DNA from: SIG78 sp045587205
Lineage (GTDB): Bacteria; Verrucomicrobiota; Lentisphaeria; Victivallales; Victivallaceae
Reading direction: 5' to 3'
Length of the DNA stretch: 64,000 nucleotides
Assembly: GCA_045587205.1 (NCBI GenBank)
Contig: JAZNBV010000060.1
Coordinates: 1-64,000 of the forward strand
Shown: positions 25,590 through 34,471 of the stretch, in pieces
How positions within the stretch are numbered: position 1 is the first letter of the stretch
How the letters are laid out: each line of letters opens with the position of its first letter
Position numbers and translations under genes: made by a program
Notes under the pieces: generated by a model
The model's database searches: none
Seen by the model: only the letters and a program-made list of their open reading frames with translations
What the model was told of the DNA's origin: nothing

Positions 25590-27161
25590 TCAACTGCACA
25601 GCTCTTTATTGCTGCGTTTAACGACTAACTGGAAGCCGTTACGGGCGGTCACTGTCACATTTTCGCCGGATTCAAGGAAATCGCCTTCGCTTACTGCATC
25701 GTGCCGTTTGCCGCCGATCTCCACAGTTCCGCAGGGGCGCAGCGGAGTAAGCGTTACGCCGGTTTGACCGATCAGAGCCGGATCAGCAGTCTGCGCGGTG
25801 TAGCCGTCACCGGCTTTCATCTGCGTATTGAGCGATACCTTGCGGAAAATCGATGAGCGCGGCAGCACATACACCGCCAGAAGTATCATAACCACGATCG
25901 CCGCCGTCAGTGAAAAAGTCACCACCCGCAGCGCCGTGCCGATATTTTCAAACCCGAATGCCCAGAAAAAACTTATCAATATACAAGTTCCCCCCAGTAT
26001 GCCGATAAGTCCGAACCCCGGTACCAGAAATATCTCCAATGCTACAAGCACCAGCCCGACAAAAAAGACCACCATCGGGCCCCAGTCCGATGCCCCGCTG
26101 GCAATATGTCCCAGAAAAAAGAGCGTAAGTGCCGACAATCCCAGCACGCCCGAAACCCCGAAACCGGCGGTTTTTATCTCCACAAATATCCCCACCAGCC
26201 CGATCACCAGCAGCAGTCCGGCAATTGCCGGAGCGGCAAGAAATGACCCGATCTGTTCGGTAGGAGTGCGCTTTACTTCAACAAGTTCTGCATCACTCAA
26301 ACCCAGCTGTTTCAAAAGATCGCTGCGGCTGGAGGCAATATAATCAACGACTTTGAGTTTCTGTGCCTCTCTGGCGCTCAAAGTCAGCGGCGAGCGTTTG
26401 GTATGCTCTATACCGTCAGTTTTGTTACTCAGTTTTACATAAGGATCTGCCATTGCGCGGATAACATTCACCGGCCGGTCATTTTTTTCGGCAAGCACCT
26501 GAAGCATCTTGAAAAATACGGTCAGGAATTTCTGATCGGCAAGGAGTCTATCTTCTTTGTTTTCCGGAGAGTTGTTCTGTTCTTTCAGCGAGCGGATCTC
26601 TTCGAGGATTCGGTCAATGGCGGGTGAAGGTGTCACTGCCGGAGCTTTTTCAGACGGCTTTTTTTCCACAGCTTTTTCAGCGGCGGGTTTTTTATTTTCC
26701 TGCGGTTTATCGGTTACCGGCTTGGCGCCGTTTATACCCATAGCTATGGGCATAGCATCGCCGATCAGTCCGTTGGGCGAAATGGCTATGCGGTCGGCAC
26801 CCAGAGCAATGATCATTCCAGCTGAAATGCCGTTGGGCTTGAGGTAAACAATGATCGGCACGGTGGATTTTTCCATTACAGAAAGATACTTGAACGCGGT
26901 TTCCACACTGCCGCCGGGGGTATCCATTTCCAGGATCAGTGCTTTGGCACGGGCTTTTCCGGCGCGTTCCAGAGTTTTTTTAAAGAAGCGCATCTCCCCG
27001 TCAGATATGGATTCAAATTCCGAAAACTGCGGCAGATAGAATACCATATTGCTGTTGCCGCGCGGCCACTCCGGCACCGGAACAGTTCCGGCACTGGCAG
27101 AATGGATCATCAAAAACAGAGCTGTGCAGAAAAGTCCGCAGATAAAGTGTAATTTTTTCAT
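25590..27161 (-). CDS. nfeD: NfeD-family membrane serine protease
   Basis: A 523-residue full-length NfeD. A signal peptide (1-24) is followed by a ClpP/SppA-like protease domain with MDTPGGSV (about 79-85) and the catalytic Ser113 in GISAGMIIALGADRIA. A Lys/Pro/Ala/Glu-rich insert (about 150-200) interrupts the domain. Four hydrophobic helices occupy about 310-450, and the C-terminal OB fold of NfeD (GQTGVTLTPLRPCGTVEIGG) ends the protein. Family members pair with stomatin/SPFH proteins to cut membrane substrates; no SPFH gene is adjacent. Confidence 0.9.
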   Translation of the reverse strand: MKKLHFICGLFCTALFLMIHSASAGTVPVPEWPRGNSNMVFYLPQFSEFESISDGEMRFFKKTLERAGKARAKALILEMDTPGGSVETAFKYLSVMEKSTVPIIVYLKPNGISAGMIIALGADRIAISPNGLIGDAMPIAMGINGAKPVTDKPQENKKPAAEKAVEKKPSEKAPAVTPSPAIDRILEEIRSLKEQNNSPENKEDRLLADQKFLTVFFKMLQVLAEKNDRPVNVIRAMADPYVKLSNKTDGIEHTKRSPLTLSAREAQKLKVVDYIASSRSDLLKQLGLSDAELVEVKRTPTEQIGSFLAAPAIAGLLLVIGLVGIFVEIKTAGFGVSGVLGLSALTLFFLGHIASGASDWGPMVVFFVGLVLVALEIFLVPGFGLIGILGGTCILISFFWAFGFENIGTALRVVTFSLTAAIVVMILLAVYVLPRSSIFRKVSLNTQMKAGDGYTAQTADPALIGQTGVTLTPLRPCGTVEIGGKRHDAVSEGDFLESGENVTVTARNGFQLVVKRSNKELCS

Positions 27162-27296
27162 AAATCACCTGTAAGATTTGTATGTTCAAGTTCAGGATAA
27201 ATCTGTTTCGGCAAGAAAATAGACCATTTTTCACTCTAATGCAAGAAAAAATTGTAAGAAAATCCATATTTTTTTGCCTGCGGGGCTTTGCAGGAT

Positions 27297-27325
27297 TTGC
27301 AAAAACGCTCCAATGCTGTTATTTT
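27297..27325 (+). promoter_or_regulatory. Sigma70-type promoter
   Basis: TTGCAA and TATTTT spaced by 17 nt, about 47 nt upstream of the ATG at 27372. Both halves fit the pattern of other promoters in this window. Confidence 0.5.
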
Positions 27326-27371
27326 AACAGAGATGGAGCAGGGAGCAAAAGTTGTAAAATAGGAGTTTTCT

Positions 27372-28157
27372 ATGGTAAGTCTGCTGCTTTTGCTGTTGAT
27401 GATCGCAGCACTCTGCGGAATGGTTTTCTGTAACCGCAGACAACGTAAAGATGCTAAATTTCAAGTCATTGCACTGGTACTTCTGCTGGTGGTGATCGCA
27501 TCCGGCGGTATGTTTATGTGCAGATTGGATACGCTTTCGCTGCTTGGTTTCAGCGATAACAGCAGCCAGTCCGCCGCGCTGGAAAAGAAGTTGAACGAGT
27601 CCCAGGGGTATATGGTGGCAAACTTTATCAAAAACAGTTACCCCGGCAGACGCAAAGTTTTGCTGATTGCCCCCGCAGGGCTGGAAGTATTTGGCAGAGC
27701 ACTGCTTACCCAGCTGCACGAGTCCAAAGTCGGAACTCTCTGGCAGGAACAGCTGACCCGCAGCGCCGGCAATAACGATACACTCATTACTCCGGTGGCA
27801 GATCACGCTGCCGAAGCGCGGCAGATCGATGCTGCTATTGACCGCCACCCCGATGCACAGGTGGTGATCATTGCCGGAATCGCACCATCCGGCGATTCGC
27901 TGCAGCGGCTCAAGGTGTACCGCAAGAGTTACGAAAGCCGCCCGCGCATAATCATTCTGGGGCTTACCAACCTCAACGACTGGGCATACAAACAGATGCA
28001 GGACGGCAAAATAGATGCGCTGGTAGTTACCGACCTTACCAAGGCTCTGCCCAATGCCAAAGAACCGGTTCCGGAAAATTTGCTGGAAGTGTTCAACAGC
28101 CGTTATGTGCTTATATCTAAAGATAATCTGCGGCGCAACCGGCGGTTCTTTCATTGA
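27372..28157 (+). CDS. Membrane-anchored protein of unknown function
   Basis: A 261-residue protein with two N-terminal membrane helices (about 1-20 and 30-50) and a soluble domain from about 70. That domain alternates hydrophobic strands with helices (KVLLIAPAGLEVFGRALL, AQVVIIAGIAPS, PRIIILGL, KIDALVVTD), a Rossmann-like or periplasmic-binding-like pattern, but I recognise no family. AGGAG lies 8 nt upstream. The TtcA-like gene begins 3 nt after its stop, suggesting one operon. Confidence 0.7.
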   Translation: MVSLLLLLLMIAALCGMVFCNRRQRKDAKFQVIALVLLLVVIASGGMFMCRLDTLSLLGFSDNSSQSAALEKKLNESQGYMVANFIKNSYPGRRKVLLIAPAGLEVFGRALLTQLHESKVGTLWQEQLTRSAGNNDTLITPVADHAAEARQIDAAIDRHPDAQVVIIAGIAPSGDSLQRLKVYRKSYESRPRIIILGLTNLNDWAYKQMQDGKIDALVVTDLTKALPNAKEPVPENLLEVFNSRYVLISKDNLRRNRRFFH

Positions 28158-28160
28158 TCT

Positions 28161-28970
28161 ATGAATAAAACTGCAGAAATTCTTGCAGCGGAAAAGGCAT
28201 TTTCCCGGGTCTGCTCGGCAGGTGCCGCCGCCAGTGCAGATTTCTGTATGCTGCAAGCCGGCGACCGGGTGCTGGCGGCGCTTTCCGGCGGTATGGACAG
28301 TATGGTAATGCTGGAAACACTGCTTTGTCTGCAGAAAAAGGCCCCGTTTGAATTTGAAATAGCTGCTGTGACATTCGATCCGCTTTTTCCCGGATTCAAC
28401 AGCCGGGCGATTGCAGATTACTGCAGTACGCGCAATGTGGAACACCACATTGTCAAAGCCGATATACCGCAGGCGCTTTCCGGAAAATGTGCCAATGAAC
28501 GCACCCGGCGGCCCTGTGTACGCTGTTCAAGGCTGCGTCGCGGTATGCTCTGCAGTCTGGCACGGGAACTTGGTTGCAGCAAACTGGCGCTGGGGCACCA
28601 CGCAGATGACCTTATGGAATCGTTTTTTATTTCACTGGTGCGCGGTCAGGGTTTGACCACAATGGCGCCGAATGTATTGGCAGACAAGAGCCGTCAGGGC
28701 GATAAAAAACTGCGGATCATCCGGCCGCTGGCAATGGTAAGAGAGAGCGTGGTAAAATGTGCCGCCGGATGTTTTGAATTTCCCGCCGCCGGTGAATGTA
28801 TGTACAAAACCGAACTGGATGCCTCCGGCGACCGGGCCTGGGCAAAAGCGCAGATCAAAGTGTGGCAGGAGCGCATACCGGATCTGGGAACACTGATGCT
28901 GAAAAGTATGGGCAGGATCGAAGCAGAGTGGCTGCTGGATAAAAGGTATCTGGATTTTCTTGAAAATTGA
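28161..28970 (+). CDS. ttcA: TtcA-like tRNA 2-thiocytidine synthetase/PP-loop ATPase
   Basis: A 269-residue adenylating enzyme. The PP-loop is LSGGMDSMVML (41-51), with Met where TtcA usually has Lys. PCVRCSRLRRG (Cys119 and Cys122) matches the TtcA Cys-x-x-Cys...RR motif that holds the iron-sulfur cluster, and GHHADDLMES is the conserved catalytic region. A Cys in the later AAGECMY could be the third ligand. Family role: sulfuration of cytidine 32 in tRNA. A different PP-loop substrate is possible. Confidence 0.75.
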   Translation: MNKTAEILAAEKAFSRVCSAGAAASADFCMLQAGDRVLAALSGGMDSMVMLETLLCLQKKAPFEFEIAAVTFDPLFPGFNSRAIADYCSTRNVEHHIVKADIPQALSGKCANERTRRPCVRCSRLRRGMLCSLARELGCSKLALGHHADDLMESFFISLVRGQGLTTMAPNVLADKSRQGDKKLRIIRPLAMVRESVVKCAAGCFEFPAAGECMYKTELDASGDRAWAKAQIKVWQERIPDLGTLMLKSMGRIEAEWLLDKRYLDFLEN

Positions 28971-29010
28971 TGCTGCAATCTCAACAATATATAAATAAGG
29001 AAAAAGAATT

Positions 29011-30156
29011 ATGAAAACTCTTCTCAAAAATGCCCGGATCATCTCTGTGGATTGTGACCTTGCCGGCGGTTCTGTGCTGCTGGAAAACGGTAAAATCGCC
29101 CGTCTTTACGCCCCCGGTGATGCACTGCCGGCAGCGGATAAAGTCTTTGATCTTGCCGGCGCGATGCTGATGCCCGGTTTTATTGATGTGCATACCCACG
29201 GCCGCAGCGGCTACGAATTTACAGACGGGGTGCTTGAGCACCTTGAAACTATGTGCAAAGATAAACTTTCCGAAGGTGTGACCAGCTGGCTGCCGACTAC
29301 CCTGACACTGGGTTATGAAGCATTGGCTGAATCGCTTGCCAATGCTGCCGGATACACCGCCGGCAATACGGTGGGAGCCAAGATCCCCGGCGTGCATCTG
29401 GAAGGGCCGTTCATCAACCCCAAATGTCTGGGCGCCCAGAATCCGGCATTCGTCCGCAAGCCGGATATTGAAGAAGTCAGAAAACTCAATAAAATCTGCC
29501 CGGTGCTGAAGGTTTCTTACGCTGTGGAAGTCGAAGGCGGCGATACCTTTGCTGCTGAACTGCTTGCTGAAGGCATTACGCCTTCCTGCGTGCACAGTCA
29601 GGCAACTTATAAAGAGTTTCTCAAGGCATACGACCACGGTTTGCGCAACCTGTCGCACTTCTGCAACCAGATGACTGCGCTGCACCACCGCGACATCGGT
29701 CTGGTGGGAGCCGGTTTGCGCCACAGCGAACTCTTTATAGAAATGATCTGCGACAAGATCCATTTGTGCAGTGATATGATCAAGCTGATTTTCCAGCTCA
29801 AAGATATCAACCACATTCTGCTGATCACCGATGCCTGTCAGGCCGCCGGTATGCCCGACGGCGAATACGAGATCGGCGGTCTGCCGCTGATCCTCAAAGA
29901 CGGCGCCGCGCGTCTTGCCAGCAACGGAGCGCTTGCCGGCAGCGTGCTGGTGATGAACAAGGCACTCAAGAATGTTTACGAGATCACCGGTCTGCCGCTT
30001 TCGCAGCTGGTCAGAACCACCAGCTGGAACCAGGCCTGTGCATTGGGTTTGAAAGATCTGGGCAGAATCGAACCCGGTTATCTGGCTGACCTGGTGGCGC
30101 TGGATGAAAACTTTGATGTGAAGAATGTCTGGCTGGATGGTGAGCTCGTTAAGTAA
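29011..30156 (+). CDS. nagA: N-acetylglucosamine-6-phosphate deacetylase (copy 1)
   Basis: A 381-residue amidohydrolase. PGFIDVHTHGRSGYEFTDG and VHLEGPFINPKCLGA (metal Glu) match NagA, and LLITDACQAAGMPDGEY carries the catalytic Asp. The usual HLFNAM metal/substrate segment reads SHFCNQMTALHH. It removes acetate from GlcNAc-6-phosphate, feeding glucosamine-6-phosphate to glycolysis or wall synthesis. It is clearly paralogous to, and quite different from, the copy at 46661-47806. RBS AAGGAAAAAG precedes it. Confidence 0.88.
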   Translation: MKTLLKNARIISVDCDLAGGSVLLENGKIARLYAPGDALPAADKVFDLAGAMLMPGFIDVHTHGRSGYEFTDGVLEHLETMCKDKLSEGVTSWLPTTLTLGYEALAESLANAAGYTAGNTVGAKIPGVHLEGPFINPKCLGAQNPAFVRKPDIEEVRKLNKICPVLKVSYAVEVEGGDTFAAELLAEGITPSCVHSQATYKEFLKAYDHGLRNLSHFCNQMTALHHRDIGLVGAGLRHSELFIEMICDKIHLCSDMIKLIFQLKDINHILLITDACQAAGMPDGEYEIGGLPLILKDGAARLASNGALAGSVLVMNKALKNVYEITGLPLSQLVRTTSWNQACALGLKDLGRIEPGYLADLVALDENFDVKNVWLDGELVK

Positions 30157-30237
30157 GAATTTGATGTTTTATTGAGGTAAAAATGCCCCAAAATGCAACT
30201 TTTTTCAAAAAAATATTGTTTTTGGCTTGAAAAAAGT

Positions 30238-30265
30238 TTGTCAAATGCTGTTTTGCGGTTATATT
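30238..30265 (+). promoter_or_regulatory. Sigma70-type promoter of the 58-residue gene
   Basis: TTGTCA and TATATT are separated by 16 nt. The predicted transcript has a leader of roughly 75 nt before the ATG. Confidence 0.65.
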
Positions 30266-30345
30266 GATTAGTGTTGAGGGATTGCGAACTCTTTACGGAG
30301 TTCCAACAAGTTATAACAAATATTTAACAAAGGGAGGAGTGTTTT

Positions 30346-30522
30346 ATGAAACACAAGTTCTATGATGTCAAGACCAAGAGTTCTGTCGAAGCCGAAGTCC
30401 AGGAAAAGGTTTCTTATGGCAAACCCGGTAACGAACGTTATGCGTTCCGCGCAAAGACTGCTGATGGTCGCGCTCTGACTGCTTTTGTAAGCAAGGCTAC
30501 CTGGGAAAAAGCTAATATCTGA
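30346..30522 (+). CDS. Small conserved-looking protein of 58 residues, unknown function
   Basis: The frame MKHKFYDVKTKSS...VSKATWEKANI is preceded by a very strong AGGGAGGAG site 6 nt from the ATG, its own promoter, and a terminator 64 nt after the stop. Lys and Arg exceed Asp and Glu, so it is mildly basic. There is no signal peptide, membrane segment or Cys. The pattern of short strands (KFYDVKT, ERYAFRAKT, ALTAFVSKA) suggests a small beta-rich fold. The signals point to high expression of a monocistronic mRNA. I cannot assign a named family. Confidence 0.8.
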   Translation: MKHKFYDVKTKSSVEAEVQEKVSYGKPGNERYAFRAKTADGRALTAFVSKATWEKANI

Positions 30523-30585
30523 TTTTTCTGTTTCTCTTTACCGGCTGCATTCCGTTGTTTTTTTAGCAAGTGCAACCGGCACAAG

Positions 30586-30627
30586 ATCGGCATTTACGGT
30601 GTAAAAAAACGTATGCCGATTTTTTTT
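30586..30627 (+). terminator. Rho-independent terminator
   Basis: ATCGGCAT(TTACG) pairs with (CGT)ATGCCGAT and is followed by at least seven T. A second, weaker hairpin with CCGG arms precedes it. Confidence 0.85.
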
Positions 30628-30657
30628 GCTCTGCAACCCGGGATTTTATACTGAATT

Positions 30658-32181
30658 ATGAAAGCTGTTATCACTGCTCAAACAATGCGCCGGTGCGAAG
30701 AAACCAACTTTGCTGCCGGTACCGCTGACGCACTTGAACTTATGCATATTGCCGGAAAAGGCTGTTTTGAATTATTCCGCAAATTTATGGCGGCGCAGGG
30801 GTTTTTCCGCCGGGTGGTGATTTTTGCCGGCAGCGGCAACAACGGCGGCGACGGCGTGGTGATCGCCGATTTTTTTGCGCGGCAGGAAAATTACGAAGTT
30901 GTACTGGCTCTGGCGGGGGAAAAGAGCAAACTTTCTCCGGCAGGCGCTTTTTATCTGGCAAAACTTTCGGAAAAAGTTTCCGTGTGCAGCGCTGATGATG
31001 TAAATTTACAGGATGGCGACTGTATAATCGAAGCATTGCTTGGTACCGGCTGCTGCGCGCCGATGCGCGAACCGTACAGGAGCTTGATCGATAAGATCAA
31101 TACTGCCGCGCTGCCGGTGCTGTCAGTAGATCTGCCCGCAGGGTTGGGCAGCGATGTTTGTGTAAAAGCGGAACTCACTGCCGTGATCGGGTATTTCAAG
31201 GATACACTTTTTACCGCAGATGGGATTGAAAACTCCGGAGCTCTGCGGCTGGTGGATCTGCCGCTGGTGATCTTGCCGGAAACAGCTCCGGATACTCCGG
31301 AATGCAGCTCCCTGCAGTGGTTCAGAAAAAGTACTGCTGTGCTCCCGCGCAATGTTCACAAATATCAGCGCGGAACTGTACTGGTTGCCGGCGGCTCAAA
31401 AAGTTATATTCAGGCACCGTTTCTGACTGCCCGCAGTGCGCTGCGCTCCGGTGCCGGATTGGTCAAACTGGCGGTGCCTTTTGCTGTGGAACCCGGCAGC
31501 GGCTGTCTGGGAATAATTCCGTTGCAGACGGCGGATAAAGATGGATTTTTCTGCCGGAAATCGCTGAATGGAGAATTGTTCAGCAAAGTCAATGCAGTTG
31601 CCGCCGGACCGGGTATGGGACGCAATGACTCTGTAATTGATGCAGTAACAGAACTTTTAAAAAGCGATCTGCCGCTGGTACTTGATGCCGATGCGATCTT
31701 TGCCGCCGGCAAGCTGCCGTGGCTTTTGCATAAACGCTCCGCAGTGACCATTCTGACTCCGCACCGCGGGGAAGCAAATATTCTGGCAAACAATCTTAAA
31801 GTTGAACTCACCGGCGATAATATCGATGATGCCCGCCAACTTGCCCGCGCCGCCAACGCAGTGGTTCTGCTCAAAGGGGCGCGTACGGTCGTTGCTGCTC
31901 CGGACGGCAGATGTATAATAAATACCACCGGTTCCGGCGCGCTTGCCACCGCCGGCAGCGGCGATACACTTACCGGGATCATTGCTGCGGAACTGGCGGC
32001 AATGCATTCTGCCGGTGCAGTTGATGCCGCGGCGGCCGCAGCGCGCGGAGCATTTCTGCACGGCATTGCCGGAGAACTTGGCGCCCTGCAGTGGGGCAGT
32101 AGAGGTATGATTGCTGATGATCTGCCGGAATTGATCGCCCGGGCAGAAAATCTTATAGCAAAAAAAGGCGATATTTTCTGA
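30658..32181 (+). CDS. nnr: Bifunctional NAD(P)H-hydrate epimerase/ADP-dependent dehydratase
   Basis: A 507-residue YjeF-type repair enzyme. The N-terminal half is the epimerase: TMRRCEETNFA, FAGSGNNGGDGVVIADFFA, ALLGTGC, LSVDLPAGLGSD. The C-terminal half from about 225 is the ribokinase-like dehydratase: GTVLVAGGSKSY, AAGPGMGRND, LVLDADAIFA, ILTPHRGEANIL, NTTGSGALATAGSGDTLTG. It repairs hydrated NADH and NADPH in the cytoplasm. The Shine-Dalgarno is weak. Confidence 0.95.
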   Translation: MKAVITAQTMRRCEETNFAAGTADALELMHIAGKGCFELFRKFMAAQGFFRRVVIFAGSGNNGGDGVVIADFFARQENYEVVLALAGEKSKLSPAGAFYLAKLSEKVSVCSADDVNLQDGDCIIEALLGTGCCAPMREPYRSLIDKINTAALPVLSVDLPAGLGSDVCVKAELTAVIGYFKDTLFTADGIENSGALRLVDLPLVILPETAPDTPECSSLQWFRKSTAVLPRNVHKYQRGTVLVAGGSKSYIQAPFLTARSALRSGAGLVKLAVPFAVEPGSGCLGIIPLQTADKDGFFCRKSLNGELFSKVNAVAAGPGMGRNDSVIDAVTELLKSDLPLVLDADAIFAAGKLPWLLHKRSAVTILTPHRGEANILANNLKVELTGDNIDDARQLARAANAVVLLKGARTVVAAPDGRCIINTTGSGALATAGSGDTLTGIIAAELAAMHSAGAVDAAAAAARGAFLHGIAGELGALQWGSRGMIADDLPELIARAENLIAKKGDIF

Positions 32182-32191
32182 TAAAAAAAAT

Positions 32192-32220
32192 TTGCAAAAA
32201 AACAGAAAAACTGTTATATT
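32192..32220 (+). promoter_or_regulatory. Sigma70-type promoter
   Basis: TTGCAA and TATATT with a 17-nt spacer, 23 nt upstream of the ATG at 32244; an AAGAGGAG site lies between. Confidence 0.7.
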
Positions 32221-32243
32221 TTCCCTCAAGAGGAGATTTTTAT

Positions 32244-32852
32244 ATGAATAACCGGGTCGATTATTTGAGCGATAAACTGGTTAATTTGCGCGGCAAACTT
32301 AAAAATGTCAACGAGGTTGTGCCGCCGGAATCCATTGCCAACGGCGTATCTGTTGCCAGACCCGTTAACGGAAATTCTGCAGAAAGTTCCGCTGCCAATC
32401 CGGCGGCGGAACGCCGCAGCGAACAGCTCGGACAGCTCTGCAGCGATTGTCTGCAGCGTCTGGCGCGGCGGCAGAAACAGTTGGAAGTTTACAGCAGCGA
32501 TCTGGAACGCGATCTGCAGCAGATAAAAAATCTTCAGCAGGAATTGACAGAACGCCAAAAAGCACTGGCATCTTTGCAGAATATTGAAAACGGCTCTTTA
32601 TCCGCAGCCGATGCCGGTGACCGCATACGCAGTGCCGAGCGCGAGCGTTTGAACTTTTTTGCTTCTGACGGAGCAATCGAAATGCTGATCAACAAGTATA
32701 AACAATCCCGTCAGGAACCGGCGGAACTTCCGCCGGAAGAGAGTTTCGGCACGCTTTTGAAAAAAGGCTGGGCGCTGGCGTTGAGTCTGGGGCTGGTAGT
32801 GGGATTTTTTGCCCTTGCCGCGGCGCTGATCATCTTTCTCGGGTGGAGATGA
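32244..32852 (+). CDS. Coiled-coil protein with C-terminal membrane anchor
   Basis: A 202-residue protein of unknown family. The first 65 residues are polar and Asn/Ala-rich. About 75-125 is a predicted coiled coil (LGQLCSDCLQRLARRQKQLE, then DLERDLQQIKNLQQELTERQ). Residues 172-200 form one strong membrane helix (LALSLGLVVGFFALAAALII), leaving a tail-anchored topology with the bulk in the cytoplasm. It has its own promoter and is followed after 3 nt by another tiny membrane protein. Confidence 0.75.
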   Translation: MNNRVDYLSDKLVNLRGKLKNVNEVVPPESIANGVSVARPVNGNSAESSAANPAAERRSEQLGQLCSDCLQRLARRQKQLEVYSSDLERDLQQIKNLQQELTERQKALASLQNIENGSLSAADAGDRIRSAERERLNFFASDGAIEMLINKYKQSRQEPAELPPEESFGTLLKKGWALALSLGLVVGFFALAAALIIFLGWR

Positions 32853-32855
32853 GCT

Positions 32856-33047
32856 ATGCCCATAAGGTTGGTACAGCGTCAGCCCGGGCAGCGCAAACTG
32901 GCGCGTTACCGGCACACGGGCAGCTGCATAAGGGTTGCCGGTGAAGCTCCCGGCAGAGAGCGCGAAGAACAGCTTGTACGCTGCCGGATAATGGCGGGCG
33001 TACTTCTTTTATTGATGCTGGCTGGATTTATAGCAGTTTTCAGCTGA
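32856..33047 (+). CDS. Small tail-anchored membrane protein
   Basis: A 63-residue frame with a very basic first two thirds (many Arg) and a C-terminal hydrophobic helix (IMAGVLLLLMLAGFIAVF). The tight 3-nt spacing after the coiled-coil gene and the shared tail-anchor layout support a real, translationally linked gene. No family recognised, and it could still be a chance frame. Confidence 0.5.
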   Translation: MPIRLVQRQPGQRKLARYRHTGSCIRVAGEAPGREREEQLVRCRIMAGVLLLLMLAGFIAVFS

Positions 33048-33068
33048 AAAAATCAGGAATGGGATAAA

Positions 33069-34403
33069 ATGGACAACAGAGCATTGAGCAAGATCGGGTA
33101 TGGTTTGTATGTGCTTACCACGCGCAGCAACGGTACGGATAACGGTTGTATTGTCAACACATTTGCACAGTTGGCATCATCGCCGCTGCGTTTCGGTGTA
33201 TCGGTAAGCAAAGAAAACTTCAGTTGTACGCTGCTGGAAGCCAGCGAAGAATTCAATATCACTGTGCTGGATGAATCTGCGCACTTTGAAATATTCAAAC
33301 GTTTCGGTTTCCAGTCCGGAAAAGTGGTGGATAAGTTTGCCGGATTGGAACTGCCGCGCAGTGCTAACGGTCTTTATTACATAAAAGAGAGCGCCAACGC
33401 CTGTTTTTCCTGCAAAGTACTGCAGAAAACCGATCTGGGCAGCCACATACTGTTTATTGCAGATGTAACTGATATGCAAGTGTTTGAGGAAAAAGCAGAA
33501 ACGGTGACTTATTCGTATTACCAGCGTAATATCAAGCCCCGGCCCGCGGCGGCGAAAAAATCCGTATGGCGCTGTTCGGTGTGCGGTTATGAATACGACG
33601 GCGATACATTGCCTGCTGACTTTGTCTGCCCGCTGTGCAAGCACGGTGCCGCTGACTTTGTGCGCGAAGAAGCCGCTGACGGTGCTGCTGAAACAGTTGC
33701 CGCTGTACCGGTTGCCGTCGGCGGCAAAACCCGTTGGCAGTGTTCGGTGTGTAAATATGAGTATGAATGTGACGATGCGGTTCTGCCGGCGGATTTTATC
33801 TGTCCGCTGTGCAAACGCGATGCAAATAAATTTATAAAAATCGGGGAGACACCCCGGGAGGAAAAGATTATGGATTTCAAAGGCAGTAAGACCGAAGCAA
33901 ATCTGATGTACGCATTTGCCGGTGAATCACAGGCACGCAACAAGTACACCTACTACGCCAGCAAGGCACGCAAAGAAGGCTACGAACAGATCGCCGCCCT
34001 CTTTGAAGCCACCGCCAACAACGAAAAAGAACACGCCAAACTCTGGTTCAAAGCCTTCCACGGTATCGGCACAACTTACGAAAATCTGTTGGATGCCGCC
34101 GCCGGTGAACACGAAGAATGGACTGAAATGTACAAGAACTTTGCCGAAGTGGCAAAGGAAGAAGGTTTTGTGGAACTTGCCGCCCAGCTCGCAGCAGTAG
34201 CCGCCATTGAAAAGCGTCACGAAGAACGCTATCGCGCGCTTGCCGCCAACATCGACAAAGGCGAAGTCTGGACCAAGGTCGGGGAAAACCGCTGGGAATG
34301 CCGCAACTGCGGTCACATCCACGTCGGTACCGGTGCTCCGGAAATCTGTCCGGTGTGCAAACACCCGCAGGCGTATTTTGAAATCGAAGCCAAAAATTAT
34401 TGA
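33069..34403 (+). CDS. Flavin reductase-rubredoxin-rubredoxin-rubrerythrin fusion
   Basis: A 444-residue four-module redox protein. Residues 1-155 are a flavin reductase domain (IVNTFAQLASSPLRFGVSVS). Two rubredoxin-like units follow at about 165-200 (CSVCGYEYD..CPLC) and 221-256 (CSVCKYEYE..CPLC), then rubrerythrin at 268-444 with diiron ligands in GESQARN, NEKEHAKLW, GEHEEWTEM and EKRHEERY and a C-terminal rubredoxin CRNCGHIH..CPVC. The first part equals the high-molecular-weight rubredoxin (Hrb) of acetogens. Together this would pass electrons from NAD(P)H through flavin and iron centres to reduce peroxide. A GGGAGG site sits 8 nt before Met268 (33870), so free rubrerythrin may also be made. 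Confidence 0.9.
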   Translation: MDNRALSKIGYGLYVLTTRSNGTDNGCIVNTFAQLASSPLRFGVSVSKENFSCTLLEASEEFNITVLDESAHFEIFKRFGFQSGKVVDKFAGLELPRSANGLYYIKESANACFSCKVLQKTDLGSHILFIADVTDMQVFEEKAETVTYSYYQRNIKPRPAAAKKSVWRCSVCGYEYDGDTLPADFVCPLCKHGAADFVREEAADGAAETVAAVPVAVGGKTRWQCSVCKYEYECDDAVLPADFICPLCKRDANKFIKIGETPREEKIMDFKGSKTEANLMYAFAGESQARNKYTYYASKARKEGYEQIAALFEATANNEKEHAKLWFKAFHGIGTTYENLLDAAAGEHEEWTEMYKNFAEVAKEEGFVELAAQLAAVAAIEKRHEERYRALAANIDKGEVWTKVGENRWECRNCGHIHVGTGAPEICPVCKHPQAYFEIEAKNY

Positions 34404-34424
34404 TCGGTTTCTGTAAAAAGTCAT

Positions 34425-34471
34425 AAAGCACTTTTCTTTTGCCGTAAGGCAGGGGGGAAAGTGCTTTTTTT
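34425..34471 (+). terminator. Terminator after the rubrerythrin fusion
   Basis: AAAGCACTTTTC pairs with GAAAGTGCTTT, with an inner GCC-TAA-GGC hairpin and a run of seven T. Confidence 0.75.
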
